Shown here: positions 37,232-48,381 of the stretch, in pieces
How the letters are laid out: every line of letters starts with the position of its first letter
How positions within the stretch are numbered: the stretch's first letter is position 1
Source: Margaritispora aquatica
Lineage: Eukaryota > Ascomycota > Leotiomycetes > Helotiales > Discinellaceae
Assembly: GCA_007644065.1 (NCBI GenBank)
Contig: VJWN01000001.1
Span: forward strand, 2,990,340 to 3,054,339
Length of the DNA: 64,000 bases
Reading direction: 5' to 3'
Position numbers and translations under genes: made by a program
Notes under the pieces: generated by a model
Told to the model about the DNA's origin: nothing
Database searches by the model: none
What the model saw: only the letters and a program-made list of their open reading frames with translations

Positions 37232-37894
37232 AGTCCAGCCCCCACAGCGAGACAGAGTAGCGCGGTTGCCAACTCACATTTTGAGCCTCCAAATAAATCT
37301 CAACCTCCATCCAGCATCCAAGCACCCAAAGCTTCCAAAGAAACCTCCCCCCCCCAGCTGGTCTCCCGCGCCATCACTTCACCCTGTACAAACAAATACT
37401 CGTACTCATTGGCTTTGGTGTCTCTCTAGGATTATTGTTTGTATGTTTATGTCTTCCTTTCCCTTCCCCACCTCACATCCTCTCTCCCTCTCCACATCGC
37501 ATGTGCCCAAGACCAGAGGCAAAGCGCAGGGCTGAATCGCGCCTGGTCTGTCTGAGGCATCAGTCTCAACCTCGATCTTGTCCAGCTCCACTCCACTCCC
37601 ATCTGGTGGCCTCACTGACATTCTACCCCTCAGTCCATCTGCCAACTAGAAAGCTCTCACTTCACGAACTCACGAAATAAGCATTCATAGATCGGTTCGG
37701 CGCATTGCATTGCGACCTAACCAGGGCATCCAGTCCATCTTCGGAAATCCCATTTCAACTTCCGGCTCTTTTCAGCAACATTCCGATCTAATCGCATGAC
37801 CACCTCTCAGATTCTTGTTGACGTCCCAAGCCACTTGATCCTTTATCCGCGATTCTACACGCTCCGCCAGTCAAGCGCGGTAACATAGTTCAAG

Positions 37895-40800
37895 ATGTTT
37901 TGGCGATTTGGCGGATACGCCAGTATCTCCGCAATTGATAACCTGCTGGAGAAGAACGATGTCACACTTGAAGAGCTGCTAGACGAGAGTGATTTGATTC
38001 AGGAGCTGAAGCAACATAATACAAAGCTGATTGAGTATCTGAGGGAGGACAAAATATTGGAAAGATTGCTAGAATACGTTGTCGCCCCCAAACCAGCACC
38101 TCTGGTTGCAGAAGAAGTGTCTACGTCTGAAGAAGGATCAGAGTCCAAGGGAAAGGAACCTGCTGCCTTGACATCTCGAGTCGCCGAGGAGGAATTTGAG
38201 GAAAAGGAAAAGAAACGAAACAGATATGCATACGTTGCGGCAGAGGTTCTGTCATCGGATAACTGGTCAATATGCGAATCTTTGATGGAAAACCAGCCGC
38301 TCTTGCGAAAGTTCTGGGAATTCCTGAAGCTTCCTCCACCCCTAGACGCTCTCCAAGCTAGCTATTTCACCAAGGTCAATGAAGCTATGCTTGATAAGAA
38401 GACTGAGGAGATGCTGGACCTTTTCAAATCAATGGACGGGGCAGTGAAAGATATGCTGCAACACGTCGATTCACCAATGGTGATGGATCTCTTGCTGAAA
38501 ATCATCAGCTTGGAGAAGCAGGAGGGAGGGGCCGGTATTGTAGATGTATGGTTTCGTGCTCATTTCTTGTCTGGATACTAACAGTTCTCCAGTGGTTACA
38601 TTCCCAGGATCTAATGCCCATATTACTTTCTTTCTTGTCCTCCGAACACTCATGGGCAACCCAAACATCAGCAGGGGACTTTTTGAAGGCCATTATCACC
38701 ATTTCCGCCAACGCATCACAAAACGAGCAATCATGCATAGGTCCAAATGAACTTACGAGACAGTTGGTTTCGAAGCCATGCATTGAAAAGCTTATTTCGG
38801 ATATGCTGAAGGGTGGAAATCCGCTCACCGTGGGTGTTGGGATTGTAATTGAAGTGATTCGAAAGAATAACTCGGATTATGATCCAGATGTGGGTGCAGA
38901 GGCAAATTCTGTTCCCTCAAGCCGAGACCCAATCTACCTGGGAACACTTCTGAGGATGTTTGCCCAGAGAGTACCGGACTTTATGGAACTTATTCTGAGT
39001 CCCAACCATACGATTGGAGGCGGAGGTGGCCCAGTCACAATCAAAAGGAAAGAGCTTAGCGCAGCTTTCGGAAGCAAGATCGAACCTCTCGGCTTCGACA
39101 GATTCAAGACTTGTGAGCTGATGGCCGAGCTTCTACATTGTAGTAATATGGGCCTGCTGAACGAGGTTGGCAGCGAGGACTTTGTGAAAGCCAGAGATGC
39201 CGAAAGGGAACGACTCAAAGTAGACGGAAAGCTTGGGACATCATCGTCACCTTCTCATCTCTCAGAGGAGGACCTAACAATGAAGTCTTCGATGTATTCA
39301 CGCTTAGAATCGCTGGATGGTGGGAAGAAGCCTGAGCGCAAGCTCGAAGTACAAAACTCGACTGATGATGATGGATTTGAAGAAGTTACACATGCGGTGG
39401 ACCTCGGAGACGATACCAATGACGATTTTGATGAGAAACCAGGCGAGGACGATTTTCCACCGGTCGTCTCGCCCCTTATGAGCAATGCCGAAGAAGAATT
39501 TGTGGACGAACCATTAAGTTCACCTCGATTGCATACATCAGAGCCTGTGAAGATGGATGAACCGGAAATGACAGTGTTGCCTTTATCGCCAACAAAGTTA
39601 GTCCATGATGTCGAGTCTCTAAAGTTGAAGGATCAAGACGAAGACACGGTTATGACCTCGCCTCCACCATCTACCAGTTCAGACGATAGTCCAGGGTTAC
39701 CAGAAGTACCTGATGCACCTTCTACAGATGGCATCAATGCACCCCCTCATGCCATTGAAAAAGAGAAGCCAGTCGAAAATACAACACAATCAGAGGCATC
39801 TGAAACAGAAAGCTTGGATTTACTAGCACGTCCTGAAGACACTCCAGCGCCTCTCTTTGTCAAGAAGGTTGAATCTCCAGGAGAGGTACCACCTCCAGTG
39901 CCTACGGCGCCTGAAGTGCCCGAGACACCTAAGATGTCCGAAGTGCCTACCGTGCCTGCCGTGCCTATCGTGCCAGAGGTTGATAGCGAAGATACCACCA
40001 TGCGAGAAGTCAATGACTCGGTTCTCGTCAGTGGTGATGGCCAGGACGCCTCCGCTGCGCCTGTTGTTGGTGACTTTCTCAAAATGCAATTTGTGGAACA
40101 CAAGGTTGTCCCAACAATTTTAGTAAGTGGCTCTTTATCTCTAGGTACGCTTCGTTAACTCTCTTAGGACTTCTTCTTTCGATTCCCCTGGAACAATTTT
40201 CTACATAATGTTGTTTATGACGTGGTTCAGCAAGTCTTCAATGGGCCGATGGATCGTGGATTTAATCGATCCCTTGCCATTGATCTATTTGAGACTGGAA
40301 ATATTACCATGCGCATTGTTGATGGGCAGAAGAAGAGTGACGAGGCTCAAGAGAAGAACAAGATGCGATTGGGTTACATGGGTCACCTGACCCTGATCGC
40401 TGAAGAAGTTGTGAAATTTACTGAACGACATCCTCCGGAGTTGCTCTCGGATTTTGTTCTGGAGAAAGTCATGAACAGCGAGTGGATTACATATGTCGAA
40501 GTCACACTTGCAGAAACAAGGGAGCGAGATAATGCCATCCTTGGTGGTGTGAGACCTGATCTATCAGTTGGACCACGACAAGCTGTCATGAATGCAGTCA
40601 ATGCGGCCAACAGTAACTTTAGCAATTCCTCTGCCCTCGCTGATGCGGGGCTAAACGGAGGAACTGGGCTGGATAGTATCGATTTGGCAAACGCAAACGG
40701 GTCCTCTGGATTTACATTAAGCGGAGGAACTTTGTTGAGCGGGTTTGGATCTTCAAGTGATGAAGAAGACGACGAAATGGACGAGGATAACGATGAGGAA

Positions 40801-42291
40801 GGGTCGAGAAATGGCAGCGCGGCTGAAGTGGGTCTCTCTGTTCCTCCAGCCCCTAACCTTGACAAGTTTGATGATGATGAGGTCGATTATGAATGTTTGG
40901 AACAACTTGATCACGAGACCCCCTTGTTCCCTGAGGGTGGAGTCCGCGATGTATAACCTACTCTTGTATTTCTTGTACATTATTGCATGGAGGCGTTCTT
41001 TTTTGGACGATGGGCCTTTTGGATCTCATTGGAAGACATGTCATTTCCAAATCATATCTCGATCATTCTCTCATCAAAATTCCTCATCTCGAGCTAGTGG
41101 TGCCTCATACTAGTGTGATTATAGGATCATCGACTAACGAATTATTAGTTCTCGAGATACATCTCAACACCCTCGACAACCACAGCTACCAGTTCCGATC
41201 TTGAACCTCCATCAGCGCCACCACCGCCTCCTCCACCTCTCAACATCGCTCCTTCACGAGCACGCCGTCAATTAGCTGCCCGACTGGCCTTGCACTCCAA
41301 ACAGAACTCTGAAATCAACACAGAGAACGGGGACAAGGTGGAAGAGACAGAGCACCGCAAAAATCTCAACCCTTTTGCAGACGCCGACGATGACTCTGAT
41401 GATGAGGAAGGCGATGGCAGCTTCGAGATTGGTGACTTGGAAGACGACATGGATGGACGTGGATTGATGGGCAATGGCCAGGATGTGGGCAATGGCGTGG
41501 GCGGCAAGCAGCATGTGGGTATCCCTGACCTTACGAGCGTTCTCTCTTTCAGCATCCACAGCCCTGGATCACCCCCTCCCACTGCGAGTCTTGGTCTAGG
41601 CCGCGCCGCGTTTCCTTCTTTATGGCCATTTGGCGGCAACTCATCATCGTCATCATCCCCCAAGCCCCTCGGTAGCTATACCGGCAACAATAGCATAAAG
41701 AGCTACTTTGGATCTTCATATTCTGCTGAGCAACACAAGTACGATGGCGATGTTGGGGATGACATAGATACCAGTGCTGACGATCTTGATGACATACAGA
41801 GTCCCGATGAAATTGATGATGATGACGATGAGGACAGTGAGAACAGCTCCGATGAAGGATACGAGCAGGAGCATCACCGCGGCTTCAATAACGACGGTGA
41901 TGTCCGAGGGGCTGGTGCGCAATATAAGGGCAAGCGAAGGTTGAGCGTCACAACTGAGGCCAAGAGGCGGACGAGCCTGGAGGAAGAGGATGATGAGGAG
42001 GTCGTACATGTCGCAATGGCGGAGATGGAGGCGGATGCTTGCGAGGCGGAAGCTGATGCTCTTGCTAAAGCTGAAGCTGTAATCGAAGTTGAGAAGCCAA
42101 ATGGCGATGTCGTGGTCCCTGCTTCACTCCCGATCTCCATCCCAGTCCCAGTCAAGGGCATTGAGAACGAGAAGCCTGTTGAGAGTAAGGCTGGAAGTGA
42201 GAGCGTTGGCCTGGGCGATGGAGATGGAGAGGGCGAGCTCGTTGAGATAGAGGTCTTGCATGCTGAGCATGGTGTTCCAGAGACGAAGTGA
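37895..42291 (+). CDS. SAPS-domain protein, Sit4/PP6 phosphatase regulatory subunit
   Basis: Four exons (37895-38545, 38593-40122, 40168-40950, 41149-42291) encode about 1,368 residues; introns are 47, 45 and 198 bp. The N-terminus MFWRFGGYASISAIDNLLEK and the stretch EELLDESDLIQELKQHNTKLIEYL are typical of the SAP family (yeast Sap155/185/190). The SAPS helical repeat covers roughly residues 150-300 and resumes after a long acidic, P/V/T-rich insert with DFFFRFPWNNFLHNVVYDVVQQ at the start of exon 3. The C-terminus is very acidic and contains a proline run and SRARRQLAARLALHSKQ. SAP proteins steer the Sit4/PP6 phosphatase to substrates in nutrient (TOR) signalling and cell-cycle control. The last join (GTATAA donor at 40951, CTAACGAATTATTAG acceptor ending 41148) is my inference; without it the protein would stop at 40956 and the open frame downstream would be orphaned. 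Confidence 0.9.
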
Positions 42292-42890
42292 GTCTACGTG
42301 GATGTGCTTTGAGGAATAGGCTGGATGATAAGTTGGGTCGTGGTTAGTTGGTGTGTAGGTGATATCATGGCTCATCGATGACGATGGGGGGGGCAGGAGG
42401 ATGATGGTGGGAATTCTTGTACGATAGGTAGGATTTGATGGGATGGGATGAGGCTTGGCACGAGTGCTTTTGTGGCATGTGAATGGATGATGGAATGGTT
42501 GAATGGTTGATTGATTGATCAACGGATGAATGCATGCATGCATAGGCAATGGAATGGAATACCAAGGGCACTGGCGAGGATGTTCGTTTATTTTCAGTTT
42601 CTTTGGTTTGTCTATATGAGCACGGGAATTGACGTGGACTTTCGTAATTGTATTGTATATTAGGTAGGTTTGGGTGATTCGAGTGTGGTGGTATGTTAGT
42701 CGCATATCCAGAGTTCTTTTTGTATTTTATTTCTCTCCATTTTTTTTTTCTTCTTCTAAATTTGCTTTGATTTTGAGTTTGATTTTTTTCGGTCTTTGCT
42801 ATTTCTCCCCCATGGATACACCTAAGGTTGAATCCTCTACTTGCTTGTTTTTGCTCTACCTCTTTGTGAAGTCGGTTGGTTCGGTCAATG

Positions 42891-42910
42891 CACCACCACC
42901 ACCACCACCA
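42891..42910. repeat. CAC triplet repeat
   Basis: Nearly seven CAC units downstream of the SAPS gene. Confidence 0.8.
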
Positions 42911-43042
42911 TTACCGTTATGGGGCGGATTTTTCCACACTGTGACTATTCTTCTAACGTGGTCCTAATTCATGGATTTCGTTTTCCCTCTCGCTTTTGCT
43001 TTTGCTGTTTGATGGGAAGGCGTGGTGGGTGGCTTGTCTTGA

Positions 43043-43064
43043 TAGGTAGGTAGGTAGGTAGGTA
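43043..43064. repeat. GGTA tetranucleotide repeat
   Basis: Five GGTA/TAGG units. Confidence 0.85.
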
Positions 43065-43247
43065 GATGTTGATTGAGAAGTGGAAAGGTATGAAGAGGTG
43101 GAGGTATAAGGATGTATAAGGGAGGGGGGGTATGAGGAGGCATAAGCGAGGGATATGAGGATGTATACTTCCACCTCAAGCAAACCTCGCCAACTAATTG
43201 CCTAGGTAGGGTACTGGGTGTGGGTGTGGGTGTGGGTGGGAATGCAT

Positions 43248-43357
43248 ACTTACTTACTTGCTTACTTACTTGCTTACTTACTTGCTTACTTACTTGCTTA
43301 CTTACTTGCTTGCTTACTTGCTTACTTGCTTACTTGCTTGCTTACTTGCTTGCTTAC
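43248..43357. repeat. CTTA/CTTG tetranucleotide minisatellite
   Basis: About 27 four-base units, CTTA or CTTG, in a semi-regular order (pairs of CTTA spaced by one CTTG, then closer to alternation). The ordered mix suggests a higher-order unit of 12 bases that was copied, then decayed toward the 3' side. Confidence 0.9.
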
Positions 43358-43592
43358 GGAGGTACCTTAGTACATGGGAGTATGGGAACATGGGAACATG
43401 GTAGCGTCCACTCAGTCTCTCTCGTTTGGAGTATTGAGTGGAGTAGTGTAGAGTGGATGAAGTGGATGCTACCAGTTGCCGGATGTGGGATATGGGACAT
43501 AGGATAGAAGGACAAGGGGCGGCCGCAGGCGGATGAAGGTTGCGGGCGTGTTGCGATGCGCAACAAACGGAAGGAAGGGGAGGGGAGATGAG

Positions 43593-43656
43593 AGGATAGG
43601 ATAGGATAGGATAGGATAGGATAGGATAGGATAGGATAGGATAGGATAGGATAGGA
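43593..43656. repeat. AGGAT pentanucleotide repeat
   Basis: More than twelve near-perfect copies of AGGAT/ATAGG, with no interruption. The purity suggests recent expansion. Confidence 0.95.
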
Positions 43657-44529
43657 GTCCCAGCGTAGTGGGTGTTGGGAGAGCGGTAGAGTGGTAGAGT
43701 GGTAGAGTGAGGTAGGTACCTTGGAGTTGGATTGGGTTGGGGGCGTTTGCTGGGTTGTGGGTCAGTTAATTAGTTAGTCAGTTAGTTAGCCGTGAGGAGA
43801 TTTGAGATTTGAGAGGTGAGGTTTGAGATTTAAGATTTGGTAGTGGGGGTGAGAAGTTGATAGTAGGTAAGGCTTGTGGTGAACAGTGAAAGTGAAAGTG
43901 ACAGTGGATACAGAGACTGAGACTGAGAGGTGGTGATGGGTGATTGATTGGCAGCAGGGACGATATAGAGGGATATTCCGGAATTGAAAGTAAGATCAAG
44001 ATTAATAATGCAGCTCAAGAGACAGACAACAATGATAGAAGCTTAGCTACTTTCTCCATCTCGTTATATTTTGTGACTGTGACTGAGGCTCTACAAAGGT
44101 ATCTTAAGCCAATCCTGGAGATCTTGTACATGTTGTTTTTGGGTTGGTTGCAGTATGTTGAGGATATATTGGGAGAGTGAGGGGCTTTTTATACCTCGTT
44201 AGATGTTTTGCTTTTGAGTAGGTTGGTTTAAGGGTTCTGGTGTTGTGAATTGGTGTTTGGCTTGGAGTTCGATTTTAGGATTTGGGTTAAGTGCTTGGTT
44301 TTTGCATGCGTAAGGCGAGTACGTGAACGTGTGAAATGTTGGTGGACCTTACCAGTATAAATAAATGTCACACTAGAATTAGTCTGTGGTTGATGAGGAG
44401 AGTGGTTTGAATTCCCACTGGCCCTATGGTGTGCTGCAGACGAGGCTTCACATGTCTCAGTATGCGTTTCTCTGAGAGGAGCAGAGGGGTGGGGGAAGGA
44501 GGGAAATAAGCACTGGTACGGGAGGGGCA

Positions 44530-45153
44530 GTGACACGCATGTGTTTTCCAAATAAGCATCACCGGATTCTAGTTGATGACAACAAGGTTCGAGATGAGAG
44601 CGAAAAGATCTCATTAATGCGTCTCCCGAATTGATGCGAGTTTGGTGCTCTGAACTCTTCTGAATTCAGGACTTTAGAACTTTGCTTTCTCAGCGAAGTT
44701 GATGGACTGGCTGATGAATAATTCTAGACTTACATACCTCTCGTGTTCTGGTGTGCATCCAACCACTGATTTCCCAATACGTTGCAAGTTGTGTGTGAGT
44801 AGCTCTTTTTATACATCTGTGTTGTATGGTCTTCTGGTTCGATACTTTGTTTAAGCTCTGCGGTTATTGTTGCGTTCGTTTCAAGCTGGTCTAATTTCAT
44901 AGCTGCTTTTGCTGATTGGGTTAGATTTGTAAAAATATCCCAAGCCCTGAACAGCAAATGAAAGAATCAAGCCTCTCCACATGTCCTTGACACGGAATGC
45001 TGATGGCAGCTTCTGATTTGTTGCAGCATTAGCATTCGAGTTAAGAGGCTTGGGCATCGATTGAGAGGAGCTAGCAAGCGGCTTGTGAGTCTCTACATGT
45101 GAGATAGAAGCAGTTTGGTTCTGCCTCCGTAAATAGTCATCGTGGAGAATCAT
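44530..45153 (-). CDS. Possible small multi-exon gene, incomplete model
   Basis: From an ATG at 45153 the frame is open about 57 codons (polar, S/N/Q-rich) up to about 44981. A second open stretch (44946-44742: AWDIFTNLTQSAKAAMKLDQ, ITAELKQSIEPEDHTTQ) looks like an amphipathic helix and ends at a good donor (GAGGTATGTAAG). Using the acceptor TTCAG near 44657, it continues in frame as EHQTRINSGDALMRSF and RSHLEPCCHQLESGDAYLE. The phases of all three pieces agree. However, the first intron would be only 34 bp (44947-44980), shorter than fungi usually allow, and the 3' end is unclear. I do not recognise the protein; a coiled-coil protein is possible. Confidence 0.3.
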
Positions 45154-47042
45154 AAGCGAAAGTAATCTTGCTTGAACTTGACAACAATATGTTCGGTGAC
45201 AGCAGAATATCAGCTGACAATCCCAAAAATGGCGCTTTCAAGTTAGCCAAAACATTTGCAAGTCAATATAAGCTGATTGAGTGATGGGAATCTTGTGAGT
45301 GCTAAACGCTTGTATTCTATTTCTCCCGAAACGACATGAACCTTCGAACGGGGCGTATCCGACGCCAGAGAGACTTTCACGACGGTTGTAATCTTATTAC
45401 TTGCTTCTAGAGGCAATAAGAGCTGTATTTATGTTTGCTCATGAGATGCTTCAGGTTTAAGTGGTTAATGAGATGTATCGACCTCAACGCAGACTTGACT
45501 CACTTCATTGCTATTTGATTCCAGCTCCAACGCTGATCTCGTTGCCAGCGAGATGTTTAGGGAAGCAGATCGTACTCAGAAGCTCAAGTATAAATGAATC
45601 GATGCTATTGCAATTTATCTGCTCCTCAGTGTCAAGTTCAACACAAATCAACAGCGTCATTGCGGGTCGAGCAGTCGTTTTTCGGCATCGGGGTCGATTC
45701 TGAACATGGTATGAACATTTGCAACATGAGACCTGAATACTATCTCTCGGCAACTGTTGAAAAACATGGAAGTTTTACTAAGATATTGGGAGTTGTGATT
45801 GCCGATCTTCGAGCAATACATCAAGTGTTGACAGCAAATTTACGGCACTATTTTGACCTCACTTTCTTAGTCTGATTTTCTACATTTTCGATATTTTCGA
45901 CAAATTGCAAGTTGGAATACATTATGTTTTCTCATTCTTTGAAGAGAACAACGAGGTTCGTTTCAAGTGTAAAAGCACCAAGACCTGAGCTCGCTACCCT
46001 TTCTTGTGGTAGATCAAGAAGAATATGTTTCTAGTGAAGATGGGTATTTGTAAAACTTATCTATCCTAACCACTTGCTCTTCCACTTCTTTTCACGTACT
46101 AAGCTGACAAAGATGACAGCAGAGATTTACCCCAAAACAAAAGAGTAATACAACAGTAAGTCAACAAGCAAGTGTGCGATACTGAATGACCTTTCCATTC
46201 CACAAGCGCGCCACACTTTCAACGGCCACGAGATGAAACTAGATAGATAAAACTAAAAGCCCTATTTTCCCATGAGTTTCTGTAACTGCAATTCTTAAAG
46301 TTCTCAATAATTGGGGGCAAGTTGTGTATATAATTTTTGATCTCAGGTCCTCAAGTCCTTGAGTTAAATATCCAAAACCTCACATACTGCTAACTTCACC
46401 AACTTTCATACTTGACACTTACATTCATCCATCCGCCTACTTGGACCTGGGAACTCTACGGGAGGTATTATGAGGTCGTCATGAATGCGTGTTTTTGAGG
46501 GCAGTTTACGGTTTCCTGTAAAGAAGCCTAAAAGTATCTATCAATCGAGAAAGACAAATTTCATCACGGAAACACAGCAGGATAGGGAGACAGCGGACGA
46601 TCTTACATTACATGAGCTAGGAGAGGACAGGACATATTGATCTGCCTAGCTGTTCAAATACCTGTCGATCGTTCCATCCATCCATCTATTCACCTATTGG
46701 CCAACACGTCCGTCATCTACGCTTTGTTATATGATACAGGGGAAAAAAGACATTTTGCGCATAATTAAGATGCAGGAAGCGTGAGTCAGGCGAAAAGATC
46801 TGAATACCTTGTTGTATATTTTGAATGTGCCACTTCTTGAGGCACTCTCGCCGATGCTAGGTGGTGTATACATGTCATCGCGAAGATGTGATGAAGTGAA
46901 TCATATAGACTGAAGTGCCCTCACCCGCTCAACCACTTAGTTCTCTAAGCGAGTTCCGGGCTGTCTTCAAACCCATCACGTACCTGCCCACCATTCATTT
47001 CCCTCCTCCCACCCCACCCCACCCCACCACAGACAGACTCGA

Positions 47043-48381
47043 TCAAAGCACCTCACCACACGCCTTCCCAAACTCAACCAACCCAAACGTCGCTCCGCTC
47101 CACTCCCTACCCCTCGGACTCCTAACCCACTCCTCCCAAGCCCTGAGCCTCTTCTCCAACTCCGTGAGTTTATTATAGCCGAGCATCGAGCCACCACCAA
47201 CGCCTAAACCAACAACGACTCTGCTCTTCGTCCAGAAGCCGTCGAAGAGCTGCAGGATGTCGTCTTTGTACCATTTCTGCTCTATGGTGTCGGTGATCTT
47301 GATGGTGATGCGGTTTCCCCTTGGATTGCGGACGGGGATCGCAGCGGGAGTGCCGTCCTTTTTGAGCTTGGGTTGTTTGGTGTTGGTGTTGGGAGTTGGT
47401 GTGGACTTGGGCTTGGGCTTTGGAGTCTCGATGGCAGATACAGGGCGCAGGTAGAACTTGACGGGCGATTGAGTCGACGCGTATGTTGCTTTGTTGGCGT
47501 TGAGCACGATTCCTATCGTGGCAATGTGAGGTTGCAGCATGGCGATGGCGAGGAGAAAGGAATCTAGCCGAGACTCGTGGTGCATTTTGAGGATGATCTG
47601 GAGCGGGAAAGCGAGATTGCAGAGGCCTGGTTTGGGTTTCGCGAGGAGAGGGGCGGATTGGCGTGAGAGGAGTGAGAGGTCGGGGATTGCTGGTGCTTGG
47701 GTTGAGAACGAGGTGTTGAGTGAGCTAGAGGATGTCGAAAATGAGGTGTTGGGACTTGGTGTTGGGGTTGCGTTCTCTTTTTGAACGGGCAAGCATCTCT
47801 TCTTCTTCTTGACAGGCTTGTCGCCGTCCAAGCCACTACTCGTGAGACTTCGACCGCCGACCTCACCGTTCCCTGCGCCACCCATCTTCTCATTTCCCAT
47901 CGTCTCCAACCAGTTGAGGAAGCCGATCGAGCTATGCAAGGTAGCGAAGAAGAAGGTATCTCTCAAGAGATCAGCGTAAATGACTCTGGTCGAGTTGTGA
48001 CCGATTGGCTTCTGATTACTTCCCAGTGGACCGAAGAAGATTCGCGAGCCGATGGGTGTGAAAATACGCAGGCCTTCCATGCGAGAGGAGTGTGAGACGT
48101 GGAGGAGGCGAGGGACCGGGCCGGCGTGGAGGAAGCTGGGATGAATTAGTATTGGTGTGCTGGAGGTGGAATAGGAGAGAGGGAAGTCTAAGTTTCGACT
48201 GAGCCAATGGAAAGAGAGTATATAAAAAGATAAAGACTTACTAGTGACACTCGTGACGCGACGAGGTTATTAACATTTGGTTCTTGGCACGGATAATTCT
48301 TGGTGCTACAGACAGGACCCAGATGCGTCTCTTGATCTCAAGAGGGAGTTTCTCGAACTGAGGGAATTTCTTGGGTGCCAT
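47043..48381 (-). CDS. 2EXR-domain protein
   Basis: Two exons, 48381-48242 and 48135-47043, encode about 410 residues; the 106-bp intron (GTAAGT...ATCCCAG) joins in phase 2. Exon 1 gives MAPKKFPQFEKLPLEIKRRI then WVLSVAPRIIRA, the start of the 2EXR family (F-x2-F-x-x-LP-x-E-I-R-x-x-IW-x-x-x-x-x-PR). Right after the join come PVPRLLHVSHSSRMEGLR and RIFFGPLG, also typical. The middle is serine/threonine-rich with a KKKKR cluster. The second half (IVLNANKATYAS, KDDILQLFDGFW, LTELEKRLRAWEEW) has a folded look. 2EXR proteins are numerous in Pezizomycotina and of unknown function; an F-box-like role has been suggested from their LP-x-E-I pattern, but that is not shown here. Without exon 1 the family would be missed: the second exon alone starts at an internal ATG (48080). 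Confidence 0.85.

Larger units (their letters stand above)
35770..37894. promoter_or_regulatory. Long divergent promoter/leader region, vps60 / SAPS gene
   Basis: These 2.1 kb hold a triplet-rich palindromic block (36409-36453), a CT-rich tract (36982-37026), a CTTAC repeat (37154-37187), a CAC repeat (37211-37231) and a long C/T-rich run up to the SAPS start codon. The last kilobase has the pyrimidine bias and small upstream ATGs of a long fungal 5' leader. No protein gene is visible. Confidence 0.6.
42292..47042. other. Long repeat-rich spacer
   Basis: These 4.75 kb separate the SAPS gene (+) from the 2EXR gene (-). They hold the tandem repeats at 42891-42910, 43043-43064, 43248-43357 and 43593-43656, short direct repeats of TTGAGATTT type near 43797-43840, and one doubtful minus-strand gene (44530-45153, listed separately). 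From 45200 to 47040 I see nothing coding. Confidence 0.6.

Noticed and set aside
41512..41553. Possible extra intron (GTGGGT...TTTCAG) in the last SAPS exon
   Set aside because: Removing it (38 bp) would break the frame, while reading through keeps a long acidic tail open.
46915..47178. Plus-strand frame opposite the 2EXR gene's 3' end
   Set aside because: Proline/serine-rich shadow of the coding strand with no motif of its own.
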